DNA of 64,000 nt, taken from positions 124,001-188,000 of the forward strand of contig NZ_KQ948669.1 of assembly GCF_001514145.1 (NCBI RefSeq), given 5' to 3'. The notes under the pieces are model-generated. The model saw only the letters and a list, made by a program, of their open reading frames with translations. It made no database searches and was not told where the DNA came from. Source of the DNA: Streptomyces canus (GTDB taxonomy: Bacteria > Actinomycetota > Actinomycetes > Streptomycetales > Streptomycetaceae). Made by a program: the position numbers and the translations under genes. Shown here piece by piece: positions 34,600 through 44,904 of this stretch (position 1 is its first letter; each line of letters begins with the position of its first letter).

Positions 34600-34770
34600 G
34601 ACTCCATGAGAGCACGCGGGACTGACAATCCCCACCCGCCCGATGGAGGGGGAGTGGAATCGCCGTGAACACCGGGATCCGGAAGCAACGACGCATATAT
34701 CGGGGCAAATTACGCAATCAGCATGTGAGACGCAGACCTCGTCCACACCCGCGGGCCCCGCGCAGCCCCG
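34600..34770. other. intergenic region, A+T-rich patch
   Basis: Gap of 171 bp between two minus-strand genes. An unusual low-G+C patch at about 34691-34725 (ATATAT, AAATTACG) is a likely site for the promoter of the phosphatase gene; I cannot place the hexamers with confidence. No terminator hairpin stands out. Confidence 0.4.
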
Positions 34771-36624
34771 TCACCGCCCCACCGCATACCCCTGCATTCC
34801 CCGCGGATTGGCCCCCGCCGACAGCACCCCCGTCTCCGGGTCCCGGGCCACCGCGCACAAGCGTCCCTCCGACCACGGCTCTCCCACCGTCAGGTCGTGC
34901 CCCCGCCGCCGTAGCCCTTCGATCACCTTGGAATCCGTCCGCGCCTCCACCGTGACGCTCCCCGGCCGCATCCCCCGCGGATAGAACGACCCCGGGAAGC
35001 TGTCGTTGTGCCAGTTCGGGGCGTCGATCGCGCCCTGGAGGTCGAGGCCGCCACGGACCGGGGAGCGCAGGGCGAGGGCCAGGAAGAAGTGGAGCTGCCA
35101 CTGGTCCTGCTGGTCTCCGCCCGGCGTGCCGAAGGCCAGCACCGGCACTCCGTCGCGCAGGGCGATCGAGGGGGTGAGGGTGGTGCGGGGGCGGCGGCCG
35201 GGAGTGAGGGAGTTGGGCAGGCCCTCCTCCAGCCAGGTCATCTGGAGCCGGGTGCCCAGGGGGAAGCCCAGTTCGGGTACGACGGGGTTGGACTGGAGCC
35301 ATCCCCCGCTGGGCGTGGCGGCCACCATGTTGCCCCAGCGGTCGACGACGTCGAGATGGCAGGTGTCGCCCCGGGTCGTGCCGTCGGGGCCGACCACGGG
35401 CTCACCCGGCACGGGCGACGTGGGGTTCTTCGCGACCGTCGGCTCCCCCACGCCCATCGGGCTGAACCCGGGCTCGTCGGTGACGACCACGCACGCGTGC
35501 GCGCTCAGCCGGGGATCACGCCCACCGGGACTGCCCGGCCGGAGCTCGTGGGAGGCCTTGTCGCCGACGAGCTCACGGCGTCCCGCGTTGTACTGCGCCG
35601 ACAACAGCTCATCGAGCGGCACTTCGGCCGCGTCCCCGTACCAGGCCTCCCGGTCGGCCATCGCCAGCTTGCAGCCCTCGACCAGCAGATGGACGTACTC
35701 GACGGACCCGTAGCGCGGCAGCTCGGGCGGCAACAGCGCGAGCTGCTGGAGGAGGACCGGGCCCTGGCTCCAGGGGCCGGCCTTGCAGAGGGTCCAGCCG
35801 TTCCAGTCGTACGTCGCCGGCGCCTCGTAGGTCGCGGACCACCCGGCGAGATCCGCGGCCGTGAGCGTGCCGGTGTGCCGGGAGCCGCTGGTGTCCATGG
35901 TGGGTCGCCGCGCCTGCCGTACGAGCGCCTCGGCGATGAATCCGGTACGCCACACCTCACGCGCCGCGTCGATCTGCGCGGCCCGGTCGCCCGCCCCCGC
36001 CACCCCGTCGATCAGCCGCTTCCAGGTGGCGGCCAGGGCGGGGTTGCGGAACAACTCGCCGGGCCGCGGGGCCTTGCCACCCGGCAGGTACACCTCCGCC
36101 GACGAGGTCCACTCCGTCTCGAACAGCTCCCGCACACTCTCGACGGTCGCGCCGACGTTCTCCACGGGCGCGTGCCCGTCCTCGGCGTACCCGATGGCGT
36201 ACTTGAGGACATCGGCGAGTGACTTGGTGCCGTGATCGCGCAGCAGCAGCATCCAGGCGTCGAAGGCGCCCGGGACGGCTGCGGCGAGGGGGCCGGTCCC
36301 GGGGACGAGATCCAGGCCCAGCCCCTGGTAGTGGGCCACGGTCGCCCCGGCGGGCGCGACGCCCTGCCCGCACAGCACCCGCACTTCCCCACCGGCGGGC
36401 GCGAGCAGGATCGGCACCTCACCGGCGGGCCCGTTGAGGTGCGGCTCGACGACGTGCAGCACGAAGGCCCCGGCCACCGCCGCGTCGAACGCGTTGCCGC
36501 CGTCCTCCAGCACCGCCATCGCCGACTGCGAGGCCAGCCAGTGGGTGGAGGACACCATGCCGAAGGTGCCTTGAAGAGTGGGACGGGTGGTGAACACGCC
36601 TTTCACCTCGCACTTTCCGCGCAT
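34771..36624 (-). CDS. gamma-glutamyltransferase-family protein without signal peptide
   Basis: Ntn-hydrolase precursor of 617 residues. Predicted self-cleavage and nucleophile at Thr421 in GDTCHLDVVDRWGNMV; FGTPGGDQQDQW lies where the usual substrate-binding Gly-Gly loop is. Unlike the second copy at 59341 it starts without a signal sequence, so it would act in the cytoplasm. Cytoplasmic Ggt-like proteins may hydrolyse glutathione-like or cephalosporin-type amides; the substrate is open. ATG 36624 has GGAGAGG about 10 nt upstream. Confidence 0.87.
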   Translation of the reverse strand: MRGKCEVKGVFTTRPTLQGTFGMVSSTHWLASQSAMAVLEDGGNAFDAAVAGAFVLHVVEPHLNGPAGEVPILLAPAGGEVRVLCGQGVAPAGATVAHYQGLGLDLVPGTGPLAAAVPGAFDAWMLLLRDHGTKSLADVLKYAIGYAEDGHAPVENVGATVESVRELFETEWTSSAEVYLPGGKAPRPGELFRNPALAATWKRLIDGVAGAGDRAAQIDAAREVWRTGFIAEALVRQARRPTMDTSGSRHTGTLTAADLAGWSATYEAPATYDWNGWTLCKAGPWSQGPVLLQQLALLPPELPRYGSVEYVHLLVEGCKLAMADREAWYGDAAEVPLDELLSAQYNAGRRELVGDKASHELRPGSPGGRDPRLSAHACVVVTDEPGFSPMGVGEPTVAKNPTSPVPGEPVVGPDGTTRGDTCHLDVVDRWGNMVAATPSGGWLQSNPVVPELGFPLGTRLQMTWLEEGLPNSLTPGRRPRTTLTPSIALRDGVPVLAFGTPGGDQQDQWQLHFFLALALRSPVRGGLDLQGAIDAPNWHNDSFPGSFYPRGMRPGSVTVEARTDSKVIEGLRRRGHDLTVGEPWSEGRLCAVARDPETGVLSAGANPRGMQGYAVGR

Positions 36625-36914
36625 CGGCCGGACCTCTCCCCGACAGGCTATCGATCACCCTTCGCAGGTCGGCACCACGGGAGGTGAGCGTGCTGGGTCT
36701 CGCAACGCACCGGCGACCGGACTACGAAGACTTTGCGATCGCACGAGAAGTCCATGAACCACCCCTCACCTGCACGGAGTCCCTTTTGCCCGGCCGTAAG
36801 GACCGCCGGTAACGCCGAGTTCACCGGACGCCTCTTCCCGCGCGTTCTACGCGCGTGGTGCCATGCGGATGCCCGCGCCCCCCACGCGGGCACCAACTCG
36901 ACCAGGAGTCACGC
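36625..36914. other. 290-bp divergent region
   Basis: Contains control sequences for the Ggt gene (minus) and the phospholipase-like gene (plus). A perfect inverted repeat CGCGCGT (36839-36845) / ACGCGCG (36849-36855) with a 3-bp spacer lies 60 bp before the plus-strand start. A less G+C-rich stretch at 36720-36765 may hold promoters. No credible gene is seen here. Confidence 0.5.
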
Positions 36915-37907
36915 ATGTTGTGGAAGGTCCTCACCCGTACCGGTGTCGCTGTCGCCGCCGGTGCCGCCGTGTTCGCCGCCTCCGTCCCCGCCAGTGCCGC
37001 GAGTTACACCGCCTTCGCCTTCTCGCAGAGCGGCAGTCAGCCCACGATCTACGACTTCGTCAACTCGGCGACCACCTCCCTCGACATGACCATGTACGAG
37101 CTCGAGGACACCACGGCCGTCAACGACCTGATCGCCCTCAAGAACAAGGGCGTCACCGTGCGGGTCGTCCTGGACCGTGCGCACCAGAGCGCCAACAGCT
37201 CCGCCTACACGGCACTGACGAACGCCGGCGTAGGGGTGGTGTGGTCGCCGTCGAGCTTCGTCTACACGCACCAGAAGACGATCACCGTGGACGCAACCAA
37301 GTCGCTGGTCCTCACCGGCAATCTCACCTCCCAGTACTACTCCACCGGCCGTGACTACGGCGTCTTCACCGACGACACCCGCGATGTCGCCGCGATCGAG
37401 AAGGTCTTCGCCGCGGACTACGCCGGCACCTCGGTCACCCCCACCGACGGCGACCACCTGCTCTGGTCCCCCACCGATTCCCGCAGCCGTCTGCTGTCCG
37501 TCGTCAACGCCGCCACCAAGACGCTCGACGTCGAGGAACTGGAGTTCAGCGACAGCACGGTGGTGAACGCCATCGCGGCGCGCGCGAAGGCGGGGGTGAA
37601 GGTACGGGTGGTGCTGGAGACCCCGGGCGACTACGCGAGCGAGGTCTCCGAGATCGAGGCGGCAGGCGGGACCGTCGTCGGGTACTCCGACCCCGACGGC
37701 TTCTACATCCACGCCAAGGCCATGGTCGCCGACTACGGACTCGCCACCCAGGAAGTGGAGGCCGGCTCCATGAACATCAGCAGCAACTCACTTTCCAGCA
37801 ACCGCGAGTTGGGCATCATCCTCACCGGCACCGGGGTGGCGCAGTCCGTGGCCACCACGGTCGAGGCGACGTTCAACAGTGACTACTCGGGCGGTACGGC
37901 CGCCTAG
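36915..37907 (+). CDS. secreted phospholipase D-like protein (two HKD motifs)
   Basis: Protein of 330 residues from the ATG at 36915 (AGGAG 6 nt upstream). Sec signal peptide to about residue 29 (PASAAS). Two HKD motifs: His119-x-Lys121-x4-Asp126 (THQKTITVD) and His266-x-Lys268-x4-Asp273 (IHAKAMVAD), the two halves of the active site. LTGNLT and GSMNISSNS are the usual partners. The small size (about half of classic Streptomyces PLD) fits the compact PLD/nuclease branch, so the substrate could be phospholipid or nucleic acid. Confidence 0.88.
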   Translation: MLWKVLTRTGVAVAAGAAVFAASVPASAASYTAFAFSQSGSQPTIYDFVNSATTSLDMTMYELEDTTAVNDLIALKNKGVTVRVVLDRAHQSANSSAYTALTNAGVGVVWSPSSFVYTHQKTITVDATKSLVLTGNLTSQYYSTGRDYGVFTDDTRDVAAIEKVFAADYAGTSVTPTDGDHLLWSPTDSRSRLLSVVNAATKTLDVEELEFSDSTVVNAIAARAKAGVKVRVVLETPGDYASEVSEIEAAGGTVVGYSDPDGFYIHAKAMVADYGLATQEVEAGSMNISSNSLSSNRELGIILTGTGVAQSVATTVEATFNSDYSGGTAA

Positions 37908-37933
37908 TCACCCCCGGGCAGACGGCCGCCCCG

Positions 37934-38755
37934 TCACACCGACGGCCGTCTGCCCACCGTCAGCAGATGCCCGCTCGCGCCCAGCAGCGTCGGTTCCGAC
38001 TCGATGTGCCGGCACGCCGCCAGCACGGTCTCGCGCCGGGCCGGGTCGTCCAGCCAGTCCTCGACGCCGCCCATCAGCCAGGCCACGCCCTCGATGCCGT
38101 ACTGCCCCTCGACGGCCAGCTGCGCGTCGGTGAACTCCGCGGTCACCTGGTCCGGTTGGGCGAAGTGGGCGACGGTGAAGAAGCCCTCGTCATGGTAGGG
38201 ATGCCGACCGTCCGCGAGGACGGCGTCGGTGCGTTCTCGGTGCTCCGGGGTGAAATAGCGTTCCTCGCGCAGCAGGTCATGCAGTTGCGCGTACCGGTTG
38301 ATGGTGGCCGCGACCACCAGCCCGCCCGGCCGGACCACCCGGACCGCCTCGGCCAACGCCCGTCTCCGGTCTGCCGGTTCGGGCAGGTGGTACAACGGGC
38401 CGAGCAGGAGCACCACGTCGTACGAGGAGTCGGGCGCGGCCAGCTCGCGCGCGTCCCCGAGTCGAGCGGCGACCCCCGGCAGCCGCGAGGCCTGTTCGAC
38501 GTGGAGCGGTACGGGGTCGACGAGGTCGACCGCGTACCCGTCCCGCGCGAGCCACTCCGCGTGCACCCCGCTGCCGCCGCCGACGTCCAGCACGCGCGCG
38601 GGCGCGGCCGGCAGCAGCCGTCGCAGCACGTCCTGCGTGCGCCAGAACTCCAGCCGTCCGGACGGGGCGCCGCCCGGTCTGAGGCGGGCGTCCTCCTTGC
38701 CCCGGGCGTAGTAGGCGAGGATCTCTTCGCGCATCAGCGGTGGTGTCTCGGTCAT
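37934..38755 (-). CDS. SAM-dependent methyltransferase (class I)
   Basis: Protein of 273 residues from the ATG at 38755. Motif I VLDVGGGSGVHAEWLA, motif II DLVDPVP, then VVLLLGPLYHL and RVVRPGGLVVAA. This is the Methyltransf_11 type; the target molecule is unknown. A short gap of 43 bp separates it from the response regulator upstream, so it may share that transcript. It ends 26 bp from the convergent phospholipase-like gene. Confidence 0.87.
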   Translation of the reverse strand: MTETPPLMREEILAYYARGKEDARLRPGGAPSGRLEFWRTQDVLRRLLPAAPARVLDVGGGSGVHAEWLARDGYAVDLVDPVPLHVEQASRLPGVAARLGDARELAAPDSSYDVVLLLGPLYHLPEPADRRRALAEAVRVVRPGGLVVAATINRYAQLHDLLREERYFTPEHRERTDAVLADGRHPYHDEGFFTVAHFAQPDQVTAEFTDAQLAVEGQYGIEGVAWLMGGVEDWLDDPARRETVLAACRHIESEPTLLGASGHLLTVGRRPSV

Positions 38756-38798
38756 CGTCTCAGAGTGCTGATCACAGGCCGTGGCGGGCAACGGAATT

Positions 38799-39461
38799 TC
38801 AGGAGCCGCGTGCCGTCACCAGCCCCGACTCGTAGGCGAACACGACCAGTTGGGCGCGGTCACGGGCACCCAGTTTCGTCATCGCTCGGCTGATGTGCGT
38901 CTTGGCCGTGAGGGGGCTGATCACCATGTGCTCGGCGATCTCCTCGTTGGTCAGGCCGCGGGCGGCCAGGCCGGTCACCTCACGTTCTCGGCGGGTGAGG
39001 CACTCCAGGCCGGGGGCGGTGGACCGGTCGGGTGGGCGAGAGACGAACTCGCCGATCAGGGTGCGGGTGACCGCGGGAGACAGCAGGGCCTCGCCCCGTG
39101 CCACCACCTGGATGGCCTGGAGCAGGTCGGCCGGTTCGGTGTCCTTCAGCAGAAAGCCGCTCGCGCCCGCCCGCAGTGCCTCGAAGACGTACTCGTCGAG
39201 ACCGTAGTTGGTGAGGATCACCACGCGGACCCCGGCCAGCTCCGGATCGGCGGCGATCCGCCGGGTCGCTTCGATGCCCGTCATCACCGGCATCTGTACG
39301 TCGATCAGCGCGATGTCGGGCACCTGCGCGCGCACCAGCTCCACGCCCCGCTCCCCGTCCGCCGCCTCTCCGACCACCTCGATCCCGTCCTCGGCGTCGA
39401 GCAGGGCCCGGAACCCGGCCCGCATCAACGCCTGGTCGTCGACGAGCGCCACCCTGATCAC
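38799..39461 (-). CDS. NarL/LuxR-family response regulator
   Basis: Protein of 220 residues. Receiver domain with phospho-acceptor Asp54 (LIDVQMPVMTG), Thr in VVILTNYG and Lys in FLLKDTE. LuxR-type HTH at about 150-215: LTRREREVTGLAARGLTNEEIAEHM. Its partner kinase is encoded upstream on the same strand, but a 609-bp repeat region lies between them. Confidence 0.93.
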   Translation of the reverse strand: MIRVALVDDQALMRAGFRALLDAEDGIEVVGEAADGERGVELVRAQVPDIALIDVQMPVMTGIEATRRIAADPELAGVRVVILTNYGLDEYVFEALRAGASGFLLKDTEPADLLQAIQVVARGEALLSPAVTRTLIGEFVSRPPDRSTAPGLECLTRREREVTGLAARGLTNEEIAEHMVISPLTAKTHISRAMTKLGARDRAQLVVFAYESGLVTARGS

Positions 39462-40070
39462 CGCGACACCTCCACGCCCACGGAGAAGCCGCCCCGCGCC
39501 TCACTCACGCTGCCTCCCCCGAAACCGGTACAGGGCCCACCGGGAAGCCGTTCCCCACCGCGGCGGCCGATCCCGCGCCCGCCGTGAACCATCCCGCGCC
39601 CTGGCGAGCAATCCCCCGCACACCGGGAAGCCGTTTCCCACCGTCGCAACCCATGCACGCCCCACCACGAACCCGCCGCGACCACGCAGCCGGCCTGCAC
39701 GCCCAGAGGCCCTCCACCCGTCGCACCCCATACACGCCCCACCGCTAACCCGCCGCGCCCTCACGGCCGACCCCGCCAACCGGAACCCACCCCACCGTCG
39801 CACCCCATACACGCCCCACCACGCGCCCTCGCAGCCGGCCCGCACTCCCAGAGGCCCTCCACCCACCGCACCCCATACACGCCCCACCACGAACCCGCCG
39901 CGCCCTCGCGGCCGATCCCGCACACCGGCCCCCACCGCGGCGGCCCACACACGCACCCCGCCAAGCCGCCGCCCCCACCCTCGCCGACCAAGCCCCCGCA
40001 CACCCGGAAGCCGCCCCCGTCCTCAAGCCCCCGCATCCCTGGCACACCAAGGCGCCACCCCGCGCCCCGA
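39462..40070. repeat. degenerate repeat array inside the two-component operon
   Basis: No gene is seen in these 609 bp. A core CGCACCCCATACACGCCCCACC recurs (with up to two changes) at 39645, 39722, 39799 and 39867, i.e. 77, 77 and 68 bp apart. A second word, CACCGGGAAGCCGTTCCCCACC, appears near 39538 and 39621 and in shorter form near 40001. Strand composition is strongly skewed (C-rich on the plus strand). 77 is not a multiple of three and the frames across it give only low-complexity peptides. It could act on mRNA stability or split expression of kinase and regulator. Confidence 0.75.
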
Positions 40071-41189
40071 TCACACCGCCTCCCCCGCCCCCAAAGGCAG
40101 CTCCGCCCGCACCGAGAATCCGCCCTCCGCGCGCGGGCCGGTGTGCAGCGTGCCGCCCAGGGCCGTGACACGTTCGCGCATGCCCGTGAGGCCGTGGCCG
40201 GGCCGCGGCGGTCGGTCCGGGTTCGCGGCCCCGTCGTCGTCCACTCGGATCGTCACGTCGTCCCTGCCGTAGGCCAGTTCCACCAGGACCTTGGCCGGTC
40301 CGGCGTGCCGGGCCGCGTTCGTCAGGGACTCCTGGACGATCCGGTACACGGCCCGGTCGAGCGGAGCGTGCAGGGCGCACTCCTCGCCCGTCACGCTCAG
40401 TTCGACGGCGAGACCCGCCGCCCGTGCCCGCTCCACGAGCAGCGCCGGGGTGCCGGTCGGCTCGTCGGTGCGCAGGACCTCCAGGGTGGCGCGCAGCTCG
40501 CGCATGGCCTCGCCGCCCGCCTCCTGGATGGCGAGCAGGGCGGGCGGCACCTCCTCGCCCCGCTTGCGGGCCAGGTGGACGGCCACGCCCGCCTGGAGCT
40601 TGACGATGGAGATGCTGTGGGTGAGGGAGTCGTGCAACTCCCGGGCTATCCGCAGCCGTTCCTCCCCGGCGCGGCGCAAGGCGGCCTCCTCCCGGGTGCG
40701 CTCCGCCTCCAGCGCGCGCTGTTCGGTCTGGCGCAGATACGCCTGCCAGTTGCGACCGGCGAGACCCGTCACCACCGCGCACACGAACCAGCCCGCGAGC
40801 AGCCCGGTCCTCTCGATCGCCTCCTGGACCGTCGGGCCCGTGATCGCGTACGCCCCGAGGAAGACCCCGCTCGCCGCGGCCGCCCAGCCCCGGTGCCCCA
40901 GCTGGGACGCCAGGTGCACGGCGGCGAAGACGGACAGCGCGCCGAGGGGTCCCGGGTGGGCGTGCAGGACGTAGGCCGCCCCGCTCACCGTGGCCACGGC
41001 CAGCACCACCAGCGGCACCGACCGGTAGAACGCGAGAGCGGCCGAACTCACCACGAGGAGCGCGTAGTCGAGGCCGGTCGTGTCCGCGTCCAGAGCCGCC
41101 GCGGCCACGACAAGCGCGCCGACCACGACCACGAGGGCCAGATCGGCGAGCCGTTGGGAGGTGGCCGAGTCGACCGCATGCCCGCTCAT
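40071..41189 (-). CDS. NarL-type sensor histidine kinase
   Basis: Protein of 372 residues from the ATG at 41189 (GTG 41195 possible). Five or six membrane segments in the first 145 residues and no large outer domain. HisKA_3 helix with phospho-acceptor His186 (RIARELHDSLTHS). HATPase: RIVQESLTNAARHA, VDDDGAANP, GHGLTGMRERV. A compact actinobacterial kinase, likely sensing a membrane-linked signal and phosphorylating the downstream regulator. Confidence 0.92.
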   Translation of the reverse strand: MSGHAVDSATSQRLADLALVVVVGALVVAAAALDADTTGLDYALLVVSSAALAFYRSVPLVVLAVATVSGAAYVLHAHPGPLGALSVFAAVHLASQLGHRGWAAAASGVFLGAYAITGPTVQEAIERTGLLAGWFVCAVVTGLAGRNWQAYLRQTEQRALEAERTREEAALRRAGEERLRIARELHDSLTHSISIVKLQAGVAVHLARKRGEEVPPALLAIQEAGGEAMRELRATLEVLRTDEPTGTPALLVERARAAGLAVELSVTGEECALHAPLDRAVYRIVQESLTNAARHAGPAKVLVELAYGRDDVTIRVDDDGAANPDRPPRPGHGLTGMRERVTALGGTLHTGPRAEGGFSVRAELPLGAGEAV

Positions 41190-41356
41190 GCCCACACGCT
41201 AGACCGCCGCACCGTCACCGGCGTCAGCCCTGTGGACAACTCCCCGGCTACTCCCCCCGTAGTAGTCCCCGACCTGGCCCGCGCTCACGGATGCAGCACC
41301 AACTCCCTTCGGCCGTACGACGACCCGGGCCGTCGTCGGGGCGCACGCTGCTGTCC

Positions 41357-42361
41357 ATGTCCACACCCTTCCGCTACACCCGGCCCCTGCCGCCCAAGGC
41401 CGCAACCGGCCATGTCGCCGAGGTCTACGAACAGCTGTCCCGCGACTTCGGCATCGACGAACCCGTCACCTTCGTGGTCCTCTCCTCCGCGCCGGGGCTC
41501 CTCGCCCCCACATGGGCGCTGATGCGCGAGTCGCTGATCGCGGGCCCCGGCAGCCGCACCGGCAAGGAGCTGGCGGCGCTCGGCGTCTCGCTGGCCAACC
41601 GGTGTCCGTTCTGCGTGGACGCGCACACCATGCTGCTGCACGCCACCGGCGACCACGCGCTCGCCGAACGCATCGCCCGAGGGGAGCGGCCGGAGAACGC
41701 GGAGCACGCGCGCGTGCTGGACTGGGGCAGGCACACGCGCGTGCCGGGCGGCCTCGGCGCCGGACCGTACCCGTTCCCGCGCGAGCACGCGCCGGGCTAC
41801 CTCGGCACGGCGTTCGCCTTCCACTTCATCAACCGGATCGTGTCCGCCCTGCTCACCGAGAACCTGCTGCCGGGCAACGCCCAGCGCTTCCGGGCCGTCC
41901 GCAGCCTCGCGGGCCGCACGCTCGGCCGGACCGTTCGCCGACCCGCCCGGCCCGGCGCGTCCCTGGCGCTGCTCGACCTGCCCGACCCCGGTGAGGCCCC
42001 CGCGTGGGCGGACGGTACGCCCGTCGGGCTCGCGTACGCGGCGCTGCTCCGGGCGGCCATGGCGGGCGCCCGCCTCCTCGGCGTCGAGGACCAGGACCTC
42101 GTGGAGGAGACCCTGCTGGACTGGGACGGGTCGCATCCGCCGCTCGACCTGAGCGGCTTCCCGGACCGACGGGAGCGTCCCGGCGCGCGTCTGGTGCTGC
42201 TGGCCGCGCTGGCGCCGTACCGGATCACCGACGAGGACGTGGCGGCCTGGCGGCGGCCGGAGTACACCGACGAGCTTCTGGTGCACCTCGTGGCCTACGG
42301 GGCGTTCCTGGCCGTGGACCGCGTCGAGTCGGCCCTCTACCGGCCCATCGCTCGGACATAA
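41357..42361 (+). CDS. AhpD-like / carboxymuconolactone decarboxylase-fold protein
   Basis: Protein of 334 residues from the ATG at 41357 (ATG 41291 in frame is an alternative). The active motif is Cys83-Pro-Phe-Cys86-x3-His90 (RCPFCVDAHTMLLH), as in AhpD peroxidase partners. The domain covers about 30-110; a second, all-helical half (200-330) without a Cys pair follows, so it may be a duplicated fold with a dead copy. Possible thiol-disulfide or peroxide role. Upstream 41190-41356 holds divergent promoters with the kinase gene. Confidence 0.8.
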   Translation: MSTPFRYTRPLPPKAATGHVAEVYEQLSRDFGIDEPVTFVVLSSAPGLLAPTWALMRESLIAGPGSRTGKELAALGVSLANRCPFCVDAHTMLLHATGDHALAERIARGERPENAEHARVLDWGRHTRVPGGLGAGPYPFPREHAPGYLGTAFAFHFINRIVSALLTENLLPGNAQRFRAVRSLAGRTLGRTVRRPARPGASLALLDLPDPGEAPAWADGTPVGLAYAALLRAAMAGARLLGVEDQDLVEETLLDWDGSHPPLDLSGFPDRRERPGARLVLLAALAPYRITDEDVAAWRRPEYTDELLVHLVAYGAFLAVDRVESALYRPIART

Positions 42362-42512
42362 GTGGACACATGACGCATCGGCGGCAGGGCACTGTGACGG
42401 CACCGGTACGGAGCGAGTTCACACTTCCACCCCACAGGGAGACGTGTGAAACTGGCGTCCCGTCCGCAGTGCGGACCCGTCCGCACCGTCCGTCCCCCAC
42501 GAAAAGTGCGCC

Positions 42513-43178
42513 GTGCGAACTCTTTCCCTGCCGCTAGCCCTCACCGCGCGCATCTCGCCCGTCGTCGTGCTCGCCGCGGCGGGCTGGGCGCTGACGTCAG
42601 GTCCGGCCACGACGCCGGCCGCCGAGAAGGAGTCGGCGCCGCAGTCCGCCGGCGAGTCCCCCTCGGGCGCGTCCACGGCAGCGGCCTCGAAGCAGTACGC
42701 CGCCGCCCCCGCACCCTGCGGCAGCATCGCCACGGCCACCCTCAAGTCGCTCGTACCGGGTGCCAAGACGGCCGGCAAGGAGATCCCCTCCACGGACACG
42801 TCCCTGCGTCGCACCTGCTCCTGGAACGCGCTCAAGGGGTACGACTACCGCTGGCTCGACGTCTCCTTCGAGATCACGGAGTCCGACGCGGCGGCCGCCA
42901 AGTCGTACAAGGAGACCACCACCGAGAAGAGCGGCGGCGGGAGTGTGCCCGGTGTCGGCGACGCCGGCTACTCGGTGGTGAACCTCACCACCGAGGACAA
43001 GCAGCAGACCCGTGAGGGCGTGGTCATCATCCAGGCGTCCAACGCGCTGGTGACCGTGACGTACAACGGCAGCGACTTCGAGTCGAAGAAGGCGCCCAGC
43101 ACGGACGAGATCAACAAGGGCGCCATCAAGGCCGCCAAGGAGGCGGTGGCGGCACTGGAGAGCGGCCAGAAGGCCTGA
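42513..43178 (+). CDS. exported protein, DUF3558-like
   Basis: Protein of 221 residues from GTG 42513. The N-terminal hydrophobic segment (12-33) is a signal or anchor without a lipobox Cys. A low-complexity Ser/Ala linker follows, then a domain with Cys69 (APCGSI) and Cys102 (RRTCSWNAL) whose spacing and C-x-W resemble DUF3558 lipoproteins; these two probably form a disulfide. Function unknown. The 151 bp upstream (42362-42512) show no recognisable signal, and the start is uncertain. Confidence 0.7.
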   Translation: MRTLSLPLALTARISPVVVLAAAGWALTSGPATTPAAEKESAPQSAGESPSGASTAAASKQYAAAPAPCGSIATATLKSLVPGAKTAGKEIPSTDTSLRRTCSWNALKGYDYRWLDVSFEITESDAAAAKSYKETTTEKSGGGSVPGVGDAGYSVVNLTTEDKQQTREGVVIIQASNALVTVTYNGSDFESKKAPSTDEINKGAIKAAKEAVAALESGQKA

Positions 43179-43233
43179 GCCGACAGGCCGGGGCCGAACC
43201 CGACCGCCCTCCACGCGCGCGTGACGCGAACCT

Positions 43234-44784
<1,551 letters not shown>

Positions 44785-44837
44785 GGGCAGGCCAATCGAT
44801 CAGAGCGGGACGGGATAGGCCGTGCGGGGGCCTTGGG

Positions 44838-44872
44838 CCCCTCTCCGCCCCGGGACGGCGGGAGGAGAGGGG
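44838..44872 (-). terminator. hairpin between the LLM gene and the permease gene
   Basis: Arms CCCCTCTCC (44838-44846) and GGAGAGGGG (44864-44872); the inner CCGCC/GGCGG can extend the stem. It may end or attenuate the upstream transcript so the permease is expressed at its own level. Confidence 0.5.
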
Positions 44873-44904
44873 GGAACAAGGTGTGGGGGGTCGCGGGTCG
44901 GACG

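Noticed and set aside
36648..36896. 82-codon minus-strand frame in the Ggt/phospholipase gap
   Set aside because: No ribosome site or recognisable motif and it covers the likely promoter of the phospholipase-like gene.
39501..40001. 166-codon minus-strand frame in the kinase-regulator gap
   Set aside because: It reads through 77-bp repeats that shift frame each time and gives Gly/Arg low-complexity text; no ribosome site.
33438..40070. Possible CRISPR arrays in the two intergenic repeat regions
   Set aside because: Whole units repeat in tandem with drift; there are no short identical repeats separated by unique spacers and no cas genes.
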